Position numbers and translations under genes: made by a program. DNA of 64,000 bases from Mytilus edulis (lineage: Eukaryota; Mollusca; Bivalvia; Mytilida; Mytilidae): the NCBI RefSeq assembly GCF_963676685.1, contig NC_092356.1, positions 18,401,750 to 18,465,749 on the forward strand. Direction: 5' to 3'. The notes beneath the pieces were generated by a model, which saw only the letters and a program-made list of their open reading frames with translations, was not told where the DNA came from and ran no database searches. Each line of letters opens with the position of its first letter. The first letter of the stretch is position 1. This document shows, in pieces, positions 9,201-19,092 of this stretch.

Positions 9201-12087
9201 TACAAACTAAAGTTAAGAAAACACTACATAAAAAATTTGAAATAGAGGATCTTATTCCCTAGCAGAGTCTTGATGATGAAAGTAAAGATAATTTTAGTCC
9301 TTTTCGATTACATATATAAAAAAGATATTCAAAGATATAATTACGAATTCAAATCACAGACACACTACTGGACTTTAAGGGGAAACTAATTTTAAGAATC
9401 TATAAGTCTGACATTTAAATGATTGTTTTTTCTTATTTTCCAGATGTATTATATTCAAAGATTGATCTATTTATAGAAGCTACAAAAACATTTGCATTTA
9501 ATGTAACAAGTATTAACCTTGATTCTTTAAAGTAAGTTTAATTTATTGATAGAGTTTCTCTTGACCTTGCTTGAGTATATAGAGTTATTTCTCTTTGACA
9601 TTATGTTGAAGGAGATACACCATTGAACATGTTCCTTCATGAATCAACCAAATTCAACTGGTTATACAAACAGCCAGAACAGTTTTTCATGGTCCCACAG
9701 CAGCGAAGAGAGCATTAAGTTTTACTCTTGTCCCTCTGTATACGTCTGTCTGTTCTTCTGTCTAAACATCCCTATATTAAGTATAAAATTGCTAAATTTG
9801 CTTTTTCAGCATTCTAAAATTAGTTCGCCTCAACTACATGTTATGAATATGAAACTTATACACAATGCTTATATTTATTACCACCAAACATAGATGAAGT
9901 TCACATTTGGGTGATGTGTCTTTTGCAGTTCTTAAGTTATGTCCCTTTGAAAACTAAAAAAATGCATTATTTGTCATATATTTACAAGTAGGGACATATG
10001 TGTCCCATTGACACATTCTTCATTTTTTTTTAATTTGATTTGTTTAAGACTAAGATAATTCATCACTTTGAAAGTATGTGTCTACTGTGTGACTTGTTTG
10101 TACTGAATCAACAAGTTTGGTCTGCAACATGGTGGCCAAGGGGAAATAACTCATCTCAAATAACCTTAAATGAAAACTATCTATTATTATACTGAGGATC
10201 TTAAATGGGACAATGAGATTTTTCATGCAACTGAAATATGTGAGATTGTAATTGATATTCATTGAAAAGAGAATATCATATATTACAATTTACTTGTTAT
10301 TACTGATAAGTGAAATACATCTACTGTAGATAAGAATACATATAAAAGATGATGGAAAACTAGTAATATATCAATGTTAGTAGCTGGAGAAGTTTCTATA
10401 AAATAGACATTATCCCAACCAGATTTCTCATTCAGGATACATATTTAGTGTTTTACCAATTTTTTCCTGCTATTAGATCATTCAAAAAGTTTTTAAAAAG
10501 ATGGCATTTACCTTTTCTCTGTGAAGCATGTAACATTTAGGGGTACCAGCAATGGAATAATTAGCTAGTAGACAGAATAATTTATCCTAGTTTTCGAATT
10601 TATAATTCTGACAGCAATATTTATATGAAGCTTTAAAGTTCCAGTGAACAGCAATTGCTATGATAATTGTATGCAAAAATTTATAAAATTTAAAGTAAAT
10701 AAGATATCAACACATTTAATCATTGATATATGTATTACTGTTTGTATTTGCAGAGAATCAGATTTGTATTTAATCAATGATAAGTTACTGGAACTTCCCA
10801 GGATATTTATAAACTACCAGGGTATTCCGGGATATCCTCAATATAGGTAAGTACTATTATTAACCTGCCCAGGTATTCTGGGGATTCCTTAGTAGATGTA
10901 AATACTAGATTTTCCTAAGATATTGATAAAATACCAAGCTATTCTGAGATACTCATTGTAAAATTAAGAACTAGAATTTGTAAGGAAATGTATAGCGTTA
11001 AAAAAAGAATTTTAATTATTCATAATAAATAGATCTTTGATATCAATCAGAACTCATAGTATAGAGATATAAATAGATTGATCAAATCCTTATAGTTTAT
11101 TATAGGATTTAACAACTTTTTAAAGGAATACATTGGTGTATAAACTCGACCAATTCACTCACAGAGGACTTTTATGATATGTTTGTGAGTGACATGGTCA
11201 AGTTTATACACAAATATATAAATTCCTTTAAAAAACTCTTTAATCCTTATAATTCTCTAAAATTGGAGATTTTTATTTTTCCACTCATAACAATATCACA
11301 TGAACTTTGTAAATTTGAGACATTGGATTGACCTTGCACAGGAATATATTTTATGGTTAACGTCATAAAATATACTCTATGAAATTTGCTTTCCCCAAAA
11401 ATAAACTGAACAATATGTTTAAATTTTCTATTTGTGTTTATTCTTCAATTTGACGATGAGCGCGAAGTGAAAATAAATTTTTTCAATGTCGAGCTGGTCT
11501 GTGTAATTATCGCCTCCATCTTGTTTACATTGGTTGCAAAAAGTTGTTCTGTCAACATTGTCTATTGAAAAAATAAACCAAGTCAAGATCCACTTCAAGA
11601 GCCCTCTCAACCAATCATATTAACTTTTTCCCAAATATGCAAATCATATTAGAATTATTAGTGAATAAAGATTGAAAATATTAAAAGAGCATTAAATCAA
11701 ATGTAGAATAGGCGAAAGTAAAAGAACAGAGAAATTTAAGTCTCCAAAACACTTGATATTCCCCTCTTTTAAAAAAAACAAGAATAAAAAAAACAGTGAT
11801 AAGTACAGGTGATCAGTACGGATATTTAAGCTAAGAAAGTTTTTGGCAAGTTCTTAGTGATCATTTTAAATGACATATAATTGTTGTTTTTCAGGCATTT
11901 ATTGTTAGCACCACACGCTGAGAACCTATGGGATGATCAAATCTTTCCAGGGATTGCTGTCACAATAGAACAATGTCAGACTAAAAAAGACTGTGATCCT
12001 CTCAGACAACAAATAGCTTTATTAATAGTCTCTGTACATCAGGCTGTAGAAATTATACAGGATGAAATATTTATTAGATATTCATGA
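114..12087 (+). CDS. Glutamate carboxypeptidase II / transferrin-receptor-like protein (M28 family), 3' 12 exons
   Basis: Spliced gene; exons at 114-204, 1044-1130, 1900-1988, 3505-3624, 4588-4670, 5479-5542, 6349-6508, 7558-7651, 8521-8773, 9444-9531, 10754-10846 and 11895-12087 give 470 aa in continuous frame. The 5' part (cytoplasmic tail, membrane anchor, early PA domain) is outside the window. Family members are type II membrane proteins with PA, peptidase-like and dimerisation domains; GCPII uses two zinc ions to remove C-terminal glutamate. Seen here: [11 protein letters not shown] (PA/peptidase junction), [35 protein letters not shown], the FEYYLGVPS loop, and the helical dimerisation domain ending FIRYS. 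Against GCPII, ligands H377, D387 and D453 are kept, but general base E424 and ligand E425 are S and K, and H553 falls on S. It is therefore probably not an active peptidase of the GCPII type. Exons 5 and 7 carry tandem duplications of their 3' ends. The family call is firm; the subfamily (GCPII-like or transferrin-receptor-like) is open. Confidence 0.9.
393..673. mobile_element. TTAA-flanked MITE, family A copy 1
   Basis: Bounded by TTAAGGTGGTACC and GGTACCACCTTAA. About 280 bp, no coding capacity. A second copy lies inverted at 5019-5289, with matching internal blocks (GACAAACACTAATTTTGATC in that copy). The TTAA ends suggest a piggyBac-like mobiliser; this is inference. Confidence 0.75.
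693..748 (-). repeat. Fragment of SINE-like repeat (tail, reverse orientation)
   Basis: Reverse complement reads GATTGACTGTTGGTTGCTTA, the same terminal block as the element at 16632-17070 and the fragment near 44.9 kb. Lies in an intron. Confidence 0.55.
1044..1130 (+). CDS. M28-like gene, exon b
   Basis: Acceptor TTTTAG, donor GTATTT. Encodes [13 protein letters not shown] and SYKTGPGF, matching GCPII MGGSAPPDSSWRG and NVGPGF. Confidence 0.85.
1470..1692. repeat. 36-bp minisatellite, about 6 copies
   Basis: Intronic tandem array; the unit contains AAAGTAACACCAGGAACACT and GAAGGGCAACAAAAA, with period 36 and only C/T variation. The period is divisible by three, so both strands stay open, but there is no splice context or homology for coding. 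Confidence 0.9.
1900..1988 (+). CDS. M28-like gene, exon c
   Basis: Acceptor TTTACAG, donor GTAATC. Encodes [19 protein letters not shown], then [10 protein letters not shown], the strand that leads into the first zinc-binding motif. Confidence 0.85.
2301..2600 (+). repeat. Interspersed repeat with CGTC/CTGT-rich head, diverged copy
   Basis: Intronic. Contains blocks TCCAATCAACTTGAAACT, TATGATATGATCTTTC, TTTTGACCCCAATTTCA and TGGACACATTCTTGTT in the same order as 7970-8480. No coding capacity. Confidence 0.75.
3073..3400 (-). repeat. tRNA-like SINE, minus orientation
   Basis: On the minus strand, GGTTCAATTCCCGACTGGG matches an RNA polymerase III B box, and a tRNA-like A-box region (ATAGTGCATCGGACTA) precedes it. 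GC-richer than the surrounding intron. The open frames over it do not look like protein. Confidence 0.6.
3505..3624 (+). CDS. M28-like gene, exon d (zinc ligands H and D)
   Basis: Acceptor TTGCAG, donor GTAATG. Encodes [19 protein letters not shown]. The H of GAHTDSW and the D of GGVDHA align with GCPII ligands H377 and bridging D387, both retained. Confidence 0.9.
4588..4670 (+). CDS. M28-like gene, exon e (altered catalytic loop)
   Basis: Acceptor CTTTTAAAAG, first donor CAG|GTAAGG at 4671. Encodes [19 protein letters not shown], then [14 protein letters not shown] has DAEEFG where this gene has DASKYG, so the catalytic glutamate and the next zinc ligand are missing. Three more identical donors follow at 48-bp spacing (see the repeat entry). 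Confidence 0.88.
4633..4828 (+). repeat. Tandem array (48 bp x 4) of exon e 3' end plus splice donor
   Basis: Exon e's last 39 or so bases and the first bases of the following intron are repeated four times. Each copy keeps CAG|GTAAG (donors at 4671, 4719, 4767, 4815). Unit length 48 bp keeps frame: every extra copy used would add 16 residues ([16 protein letters not shown]), with no stop through all four. Confidence 0.92.
5019..5289. mobile_element. TTAA-flanked MITE, family A copy 2 (inverted)
   Basis: TTAAGGTGGTACCCAACAC at one end and TAGGTACCACCTTAA at the other; internal sequence is the reverse complement of 393-673. Lies in the intron after exon e. Confidence 0.75.
5479..5542 (+). CDS. 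M28-like gene, exon f (zinc ligand D)
   Basis: Acceptor TTTTATAG, donor GTATGA. Encodes [20 protein letters not shown]; the D of YINLD matches GCPII zinc ligand D453. Confidence 0.88.
5773..5988. mobile_element. TTAA-flanked MITE, related family
   Basis: Ends TTAAGGGGATAGACCT and AGGTCTACCTCCTTAA form imperfect inverted repeats. The internal block TTCAGGGAGATAACTC resembles TTCAGGGAAATAACTC of family A copy 1. About 216 bp, intronic. Confidence 0.65.
6349..6508 (+). CDS. M28-like gene, exon g
   Basis: Acceptor TATTACAG, donor GTATGT. Encodes [19 protein letters not shown] and continues to [19 protein letters not shown]. The last ~55 bases are repeated five more times downstream. Confidence 0.88.
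6453..7075 (+). repeat. Six tandem copies of exon g 3' end with splice donor
   Basis: TGTATGATATGTG starts at 6453, 6559, 6681, 6786, 6908 and 7013, each followed by GATTCATGGATCCAGGGAAA and a donor GTATGT or GTAGGT. Two alternating unit types give a higher-order period of about 227 bp. Copies at 6681, 6908 and 7013 are open, 55 nt long and preceded by AG (TTTAATCAG or TTAAACAG); they would splice in frame between exons f and h. Copies at 6559 and 6786 contain a TAG. Confidence 0.92.
7558..7651 (+). CDS. M28-like gene, exon h
   Basis: Acceptor TTTTTCAG, donor GTAGAT. Encodes [20 protein letters not shown], then [11 protein letters not shown], matching the GCPII segment around NDFEVFFQRLGI. 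Confidence 0.88.
7970..8480 (+). repeat. Interspersed repeat with (CGTC)n/(CTGTGCCTCCGTT)n head
   Basis: Starts near TATGCCCCACCTACGATAG and ends near ATGGACACATTCTTGTTT. Internally it repeats GTTAAAGTTTTTGGTC and TTGACCCCAATTTCA twice, so it contains a partial tandem duplication. Same family as 2301-2600. Intronic. Confidence 0.8.
8521..8773 (+). CDS. M28-like gene, exon i (lost zinc ligand H; start of dimerisation domain)
   Basis: Acceptor TTATTGCAG, donor GTATGT. Encodes [20 protein letters not shown]. Aligned to GCPII YPLYHSVYETYELV, the zinc ligand H553 is replaced by S. Then comes [17 protein letters not shown], the opening helices of the TfR-type dimerisation domain. Confidence 0.88.
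9444..9531 (+). CDS. M28-like gene, exon j (dimerisation domain)
   Basis: Acceptor TTTTCCAG, donor GTAAGT. Encodes [19 protein letters not shown] and INLDSLK, in phase with both neighbours. Confidence 0.82.
9690..10025 (+). repeat. Probable interspersed repeat in intron
   Basis: Has a CTGTCTGTTCTTCTGTCT-rich head and a tail TGTGTCCCATTGACACATTC, an organisation like the other mollusc-type repeats here, though it is not a close copy of any of them. Confidence 0.35.
10754..10846 (+). CDS. M28-like gene, exon k (dimerisation domain)
   Basis: Acceptor TATTTGCAG, donor GTAAGT. Encodes [17 protein letters not shown], then GIPGYPQYR, matching the GCPII loop before YRHVIYAP. Confidence 0.85.
11116..11236. 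repeat. Long imperfect hairpin
   Basis: Arms TTTTTAAAGGAAT...GTGTATAAACTCGACCA and their complement (TGGTCAAGTTTATACAC...ATTCCTTTAAAAA) are separated by a short loop. Lies in the last intron of the M28-like gene. Confidence 0.75.
11895..12087 (+). CDS. M28-like gene, terminal exon l
   Basis: Acceptor TTTTTCAG. Encodes [20 protein letters not shown] and ends QDEIFIRYS-stop (TGA). It matches the GCPII C-terminus (RHVIYAP, ESFPGI, final helix). Confidence 0.88.
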
Positions 12088-12535
12088 AAGTAGAAATTTT
12101 GTCAGTAATTGGGATTCTGCTACAGTTGTCTTAGTGATATCAAACAGATAGAGTGATGCACTCACAGACATCGAATAACGAAGTGTATAAAGTTTGTTGC
12201 TATTTGGGATTCTGCATCAAATCAAGATCCCCTTTGCTCTATCGTGTCACACATTGTTTTCTTGTGATTTATTTTTTAAAAAATAACCACAAATTCAAAG
12301 TTACTGATATTCAGTAATGGTGGACAAATATTGATAAGTAATTGTTATTTTGGATTCTGTTACACTTGTTGCATTTATTTCAAACAAAAGTAACTTTTGC
12401 ACAGTAGTCAAAATTTTCTCTGATGAAATGAAGGTGTCTTGGAAATGCAGATGTACAAAAATTGATAAAGTGAATTTTAATTAGTTATATATGCCAAAAG
12501 TAGGAATATTGTTTATAATTTTAATGGGAGAAATG
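12088..12535. other. Downstream flank / probable 3' UTR of the M28-like gene
   Basis: AT-rich, no coding frame recognised. A polyadenylation site could not be fixed from the sequence alone. Confidence 0.4.
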
Positions 12536-12724
12536 TACTGTGGATTTGTTTTCGTGGGTAACATTTTTTGCAGATTGAGATAAAATTGTATCTTCTTGGG
12601 TATTTGATTTTGTGGTTTTTACTTTTTCATACAAGCCTATAGAAAATTTGTTCTTCGTTTGAACTTGTTAGGTTAACATTTACCTATGAAACCAATGTAT
12701 ATTTGAATAATAATGAATCCACTT
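12536..12724. mobile_element. MITE, 'ACTGTGGATT' family, degraded copy
   Basis: Begins TACTGTGGATTTG and ends AATAATGAATCCACTTA, with internal TTTTCGTGGGTAAC. A well-preserved copy lies at 47250-47461. A ~40 bp block (GCCAAAAG..GGAA.ATTGTTTATAATT) flanks it on both sides. Confidence 0.7.
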
Positions 12725-15663
12725 ATGCCAAAAGAAGGAAGATTGTTTATAATTTTAATGAAAGATAGTTCAAATATACTGAATTATGATGTGTGTCGTA
12801 GGTGATTAGTGCTCTTTTAATGAAGCTGGCTTGTCATGTTTTAGATATTTTGTCAGATTTTCGGAATCCTCTGGTTTTATCCATTTGAATGCCTTGAAAA
12901 AATTTGCCCGGTGACCCCCATTTTTCTTTTTGTAAATCTTTTACATGTATGATGATAAGCCATCTGTAAAAGTCTTATAAAATTTTAATTACTTTTTAAC
13001 AGTTTTTGAGAACTTCAACTTGTCAATGATAAAGCTATGAAAAGTCAAGAGAGAATATTTTCCCGTCAAAATTTCAATGGCTAATATCTCGAAAAGAAGC
13101 ATGGTGACCTATATATTTTTTTGCTCTTTGGATTCCTTTATTAATTCCCTATCTATATAAACTAGTGTGTTGAAAAGTTAACTACTTTGAAACTGAGAAG
13201 CGAACTCCCTTAATGAAAATTTGTGGAAGAATAGAGAGATTCTGAGAAGGTCTATAATTCCACGTTTTCCGTGTATTCAGATAGTACAGGATGTAGTTAG
13301 ATGGATTTTAATGTGATCTCTGCTGAAATTAGATCTGTTTAGATGTTATGATTTTATGCTGAAATGTATATATACAAACAATTTTTAATGTAAAATATAG
13401 ATGTAAATTTTACTATAAAACATATTTAATTTGTCAAAATCATGTAGATATACAATTGTAAATATGGAGAATTTTATTAATGTATTCATATTTGATCATT
13501 AGAACTCATTATCACCAACAGTAGTTTTTTTTAACAATATGAAACACTGTAAATTTAGAAATTATTGTGTGCATTCATTATTGCCATTGTTGAAGAAGGT
13601 ACACGGATGTAATGAATTATTGTGATTTCAGGAAAATCTGCATCTTCCAATACTAACCCATTCGCATTATTCACGTTGATATATATCTCACAATAATTTC
13701 TGACTTTACAGTGAGATGTGGTATTGTTACCAATAAGATAACTATCCACAAGAGTTCTGACAATTGAGATGTTTGTAAACAGGCTTAAAAAATGAACATA
13801 TCAACAAATCTAGTCAGCTATTAAAATCATTCATATGGCTAAATGTGAAACAGTTAAAAAGAAAAAACCAACAGCCTTTTGAACAAATATAACACGCATA
13901 TGTATAACAGGCAATTATAGAATGGAGTAGCATTGAATTTTTTGCAGCCACTCAATCTTCCCTTAACTCAAACAGTTTTATGACAGCCCAAAGTATGAAC
14001 AAACTGTTTAATCGATTGAAAGGTCAGGGGTTGAAGTCATAAAACCGTTTAGTCAGGTTTTTGTACTCAATACTCCAAAATCAACAAATCAAAATGCTGG
14101 ATTTCATGTTTCGACGAAGACACCAGATTTGAGCACAAAATCAACTAGAACATGTATAAAGAAAAATATTCATTTTGAGGTGAATTAAATGTAAGATATC
14201 AATTTTATTGTGCAGAGCACCATCTTTTTATAGGCTTGATTAGGTATGACATATAACGTTTCTAAAGTTAAATACCAAACAGTTTTTTTTACCATCAGAA
14301 TTGAAACAAGATTAGCAGAACAACCACTGTGAATTCTCTTATGTAACGGGTTACGATTTAAATGGATTGAGCCAGATTTAATTTTTTTCAATAAATGTAA
14401 TTGATTTCCAAAGTTTTGCATATCTATAATTTTACCTGGCAATATACTAATGAAAAGTTTACAATCCCAAACTAATCAAAAGTCAAAATAGGTGTCATTA
14501 TTGGTGGTAACAGTTAATCTGATAGGTTATAATGATTTCAGAAATTGATTTATGTGTAGCTAGAATCTGTCAGAAGACATCTAGCTTTTATCAATGTATG
14601 GTACTTTAATATTTTGCAACATTCACCGTAGTTTCATGATGCAGACATGTTTTTTCTGTTCTGATTTAAGATGAAAGCTGTTTTGTATATATTTCTAATG
14701 TGTATACGCCCCCACTAGTAAGTAGCACCTCTGAATTAGCATAGTTTGTTCCAAGAAGAAAATTAAAATTGTATTCTTTTCCAATACGGATAGACCAACC
14801 CAAATTTGTCTCTGTCATTCTAACTTGAGAAAAGTTAAGTTAAGTTATGGTCTTATAAGTCATGATGAATTAGTGAGATAGTTTGGAGTTGGTCTTCTTG
14901 CTGTATCCTTTATTTCTTATGCCAATTTTCTACATTTTAATTTTTGTTGACAACTATTTGTACATATTAAAACCATATTAATCTCTATTCTATGTTGGTT
15001 TGTTTCTTTTTCTGTCTTCTTTGTTTTTGAAGACATTGTATCTATTCTGTAACCCATATCAAGACCCTCTGCTGACATGGATAAAGACAGGAAACTTTCC
15101 CTATTTAGATCTCTTATGTGTATTCTCTAATGACTTGTATTAGATCAGAGATTATTCATGTTTGTTCTTAGTTAGCAGCTATATTTCCAGACAAATAGAA
15201 GCTATTTTATGATAGCACTGGAAACTATTTTAGATGCCAAAAGTAGGCCTTTTAAATGTGATATGCATCTTTCTTTATCAACAAAGCAGCTTGTTTCGTT
15301 TAAGATTTATTATTGTTGAATATAATTCATGAATACTACTGCCATACTGCAAAAGAAAATGGGGAATCACATTCAAAAGTTTGTGCATGTATTTAAGCCA
15401 CTACAACTACTGCCTTAGACTAATGCTGTAACATCAAAGGTCGGTTTCATATACATGTAGTTTAAAATTGACCGAAGCCTTCGGGATCCTAGCTTAAATC
15501 CTGCAGGTGACTTAATAGTATGTCAATCTAAAGATTGCTTCCGAACTGATTTGAAAAAGAAAGAAAATAATACATGTTCATCAGAATAATTCGTTATTCT
15601 ATTTGAAATACGAACTACCATTTATAGTACTGCAACTGACATCGAAAAAGACGATTAGTTAAC
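12725..15663. other. Gene-free stretch
   Basis: No exon with credible splice context or homology on either strand. The 60-85 codon frames at 13555-13749 and 14185-14442 (-) lack recognisable features. Some mussel-type repeat fragments are likely, but boundaries cannot be set. Confidence 0.45.
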
Positions 15664-16631
15664 GAGTTTAATGGTCCGGAATAACACACGGCTGCAAATT
15701 GTTTTAAATGTTAGAATAATATCTATACTTTAATTTCCGTCGGGTCGTAAACAGTTTCTATGGTCACATTTTTGTATTTTATCCCTTTAATGGGGGTACC
15801 CCTCAATTTACGGTTTTGGGTAGTTACCTTAAAATCCAAAAATATATTTTTTGGTTAAATTTCCCGCTAATTTCGAAAATATTTTCTATGCACATATCAT
15901 CAAGGATCATCGGAATGATGAAGACATAAATATTATACCATCTCCAAGTAAAACTTTCAAACTTAAAGTTGGCTGTTTTTAGATAGAAATTCAACGCGTT
16001 TTTCTTTGAAAACGAGAAAACATATGATTCAAAAACAGTATTTGACATTTGAGAGGACACAACATATTATTGCGATACTGCATGCAAATTTTGTTGGGCA
16101 AATTCCAAACAATTTTGTCAAAAACTCAAAAATAAAAACATCATTTGTACCTTTTATAATTACGGAAATTTCCTATCCGTCAATCAGCTCCACCATTTAT
16201 TTTTTCATTCACAATCAATTTGATAGTTTCGATGTGATTATGTAGATTTTGTAGGAGAAGTTAATTTATTTTTGAGTGATTTGAATATATATAGTAGTTC
16301 TTTCGTGTATTTTCTGTAAATAAGTTACATTTTTGTTAATAAAATTTTGACTTTATATAAAAGTTAACCAAATCCTTCGGATAAGAGGTTTTTCCGGATA
16401 ATGACTATAGTTGACATTGTGTGAAAATACATTGTATGTCAATGTTTAACCTCAGAGCAATTAATATGCATGCAAGTGGTCGGGGAAAAAGTACTATTGA
16501 AGTTTCGCAGAGATTTGGTGTGTGACAAGGTAATGCTAAAATTAACTTCTCTTGATATTCTGCTTTCCGTGGGCGAATCATCAGTGATGTTATGAGACTT
16601 GCACCAGAAGGCAAAATTGGTGCGTCTTTAA

Positions 16632-17070
16632 ATTAAATTGATTGATTGATTGTTGGTTGCTTAAAGTCCAGTGGCAAATATTTCATGCATGTTTAGGACG
16701 AGAACAAGCTAACAATAAAAACAATAGGTAGGTTTTGTCATAATAGAGGCCATTCGGGATGATGATCGGGAAAATTTAGACTGCCACTGGAAAATGATGC
16801 GATATTGGATTGGGACAGAAATTTTCCATTGCAACATGCCACCTACGGACCCCTTAAAGAGTTGATGCAAAGGTTTTTAACGTGCAAAGAACGTGACACT
16901 CCCTTTACACGAGGCAGCGGATTTAACGTCCCCATTCTGACCGGTCGTGACTGCGAACTTGATACATCCCGCACAGCCAAACGGACGCCCAACTTCGTTT
17001 TACTGCCGGTCGGGGGAAGACCAAGTGACCATATTTCGTTTCCCCAGTCACCCTTGGGGAACTTTAAATT
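16632..17070 (+). repeat. SINE-like repeat
   Basis: Starts TTGATTGATTGTTGGTTGCT, then CCAGTGGCAAATATTTCATG, and a GC-rich body containing CTGCCGGTCGGGGGAAGACC. The first two blocks recur as fragments near 0.7 kb and 44.9 kb. The open frame at 16805-17149 looks non-functional. Confidence 0.6.
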
Positions 17071-17460
17071 AGAAACTACAGAAATCCATATATGTGATCA
17101 AACTGATCAACATGTAACCTCACAACCTGACACTTTTATACGATCTTGAGGCTCAGTTTCTTCCTTGTAGTTTGGATATGAAAACAGGGTTTTTGTGTAA
17201 AAGAAAAACCTTAAAAAAAACAGAAAACTACGCAAAACTGAGTCCTCTAAACGTGTTAACAGTTGTGCTTATTAATGTGAGTAATCATTTATCCATGCAT
17301 AACCAAGTACTTATTGAAGTCAATATTAAGATTTTCAGAATTACACCAAGTTGTGTCTGAAAATATCAGGGATACATTAAAAGAAGAACAATTACTTCAT
17401 CCTGCCACCAGTGGTCTTATGAGCTATGTCCTTGTTTTGGTATTTCTATGGAAATGATGC

Positions 17461-17590
17461 CTGCATAGCTTGTTAATAGATATAGGAAGATGTGGTATGA
17501 GTGCCAATGATACAACATACCATCCAAGTCACAATTTATAAAAGTAAACCATTATAGGTCACGGTCCGGTCTTCAACACAGAGCCTAGGC
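17461..17590 (+). repeat. Mussel-type interspersed repeat
   Basis: Block ATAGGAAGATGTGGTATGAG, then AAAGTAAACCATTATAGGTC and a tail TCTTCAACACAGAGCC. Related blocks occur reversed near 51.8 and 57.0 kb and around 39.6 kb. Confidence 0.6.
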
Positions 17591-19092
17591 TCAAAAGTTC
17601 ATTTGATAGTTAATCGATGAAAAATAACACAAAGGCGCTTCTGAACCGTATATTGTCCCTAAAGATAACACAAATTCGTAAATGTATGGCTATTACAAAA
17701 TCAATCGTTTCTGTAGCAACATTCGCCCCTTTACATTTGGGACTGGCAGTGCAGATACATCATGCATATGCATATGGGAATATGGGTCACGAACATTGAT
17801 CGAAACTTTGTACTCACATTTCTTTTGTGTTTCCTATGCAAAGGGAAGACTATATCTGACGGGTTCGACCAAATCATGACGGTATTTACGCTCCAGATAG
17901 CATTTGTACTAAAAAAACTGTGTTTGCTTTGAACAAACTCTGTCCTGCGCCGAACTTGTTCTTATAAAAAAAGGGAAGTGTCTTGTAATGCTAATACGCG
18001 TACTGAATCCGCATATGATGACTAAGAGATTGATTCATGTCCCATTTTTATGAATACTTGAGCTATTGTGTGTCGCTTTTAAAAGTTATATAAGGATCAT
18101 GACTGAATTTGAAATACAACATTAGAAAATTGGCATTGCATTGTATAATTTTTCATCCTTCCCTTAAAAAATCAATGAGTTAACTTTTTTACCAGGATTA
18201 TCCTACTAAAAAAATGTTCATGCACCAAACAGACTTTGTTTTACACTCAATTTTTTTTTAAACCTCGCAATCGCCTCGGGTGAATATAGTATATTTTGTG
18301 TTATTACTGCTCTGTCCAGACTTTGCAAATACACAATATGTATTTATCTATAACTAAATACTAATTTTCACAAAATACACAACCTTTAAGATGCAAAATT
18401 AAAAACACTGTTTCAGCGCTTGAATTTTGTTTTTTTCAAAGATAGAAAAAATATTGAAATAATTTGATAAACTGGTGTTTTATACTTTAGAAAATGATTC
18501 TGTAATATACTATAGTGAAATACTATACACAATATGAAAGTTTATGGATGTGTAAAGGTCAAGGCCACTTCTTCTTTTGCTATGTCTTAAATGGAAAAAA
18601 ATCAGAAGGTTCCAAATCAACGCCATTTTGTAATGGCAGCTCTTCATATAATTAGTCAAATGTGTCGTTTTAACATCGTTTATAGCATATGCTTATGATT
18701 GAATCGTTTTTGTAGCATTCTATTGAATAAATATCAGAATATTTCTCCTTTTTGTTCTTGTGTTTGAAATATTGATATTTTTAGGTCTGACCTTTGACCT
18801 CAATTTCACAAAATTGTGACCACTCTGGATTTTTACGACCCAACTTTTCTTATTGTACACGTTGTCCTCTTTCCATCGATATATAATTTAGGTGTGTGTT
18901 CTTCCGGACCATTAAAGTTTTAAAAAATGAACTCTGGTTGCAGTACTATTATGTATCAGGTCCTTTTACTGTTTTCCTTTATCGCTTTTTCATAATGAAT
19001 TGACTATCCAGTGACAGAAAATAAAGTTAATATAATACATTTTGGTCATTTACAAAATGTCCAATGGCAATACTAATTTGAAAGAAAGTTAT

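Larger units (their letters stand above)
15664..18920. mobile_element. Large element (~3.25 kb) with inverted terminal repeats, no transposase seen
   Basis: Left end TTTAATGGTCCGGAATAACA, right end reverse complement TTTAATGGTCCGGAAGAACA. Similarity continues inward (GTCGGGTCGTAAA against GTTGGGTCGTAAA, then TGGTCACA), giving imperfect TIRs of roughly 100 bp. Only short frames inside; no transposase motif recognised. Contains a SINE-like insert. Confidence 0.55.

Noticed and set aside
16805-17149. 114-codon frame
   Set aside because: GC-richer because it lies in a SINE-like repeat; not protein-like and related to dispersed copies.
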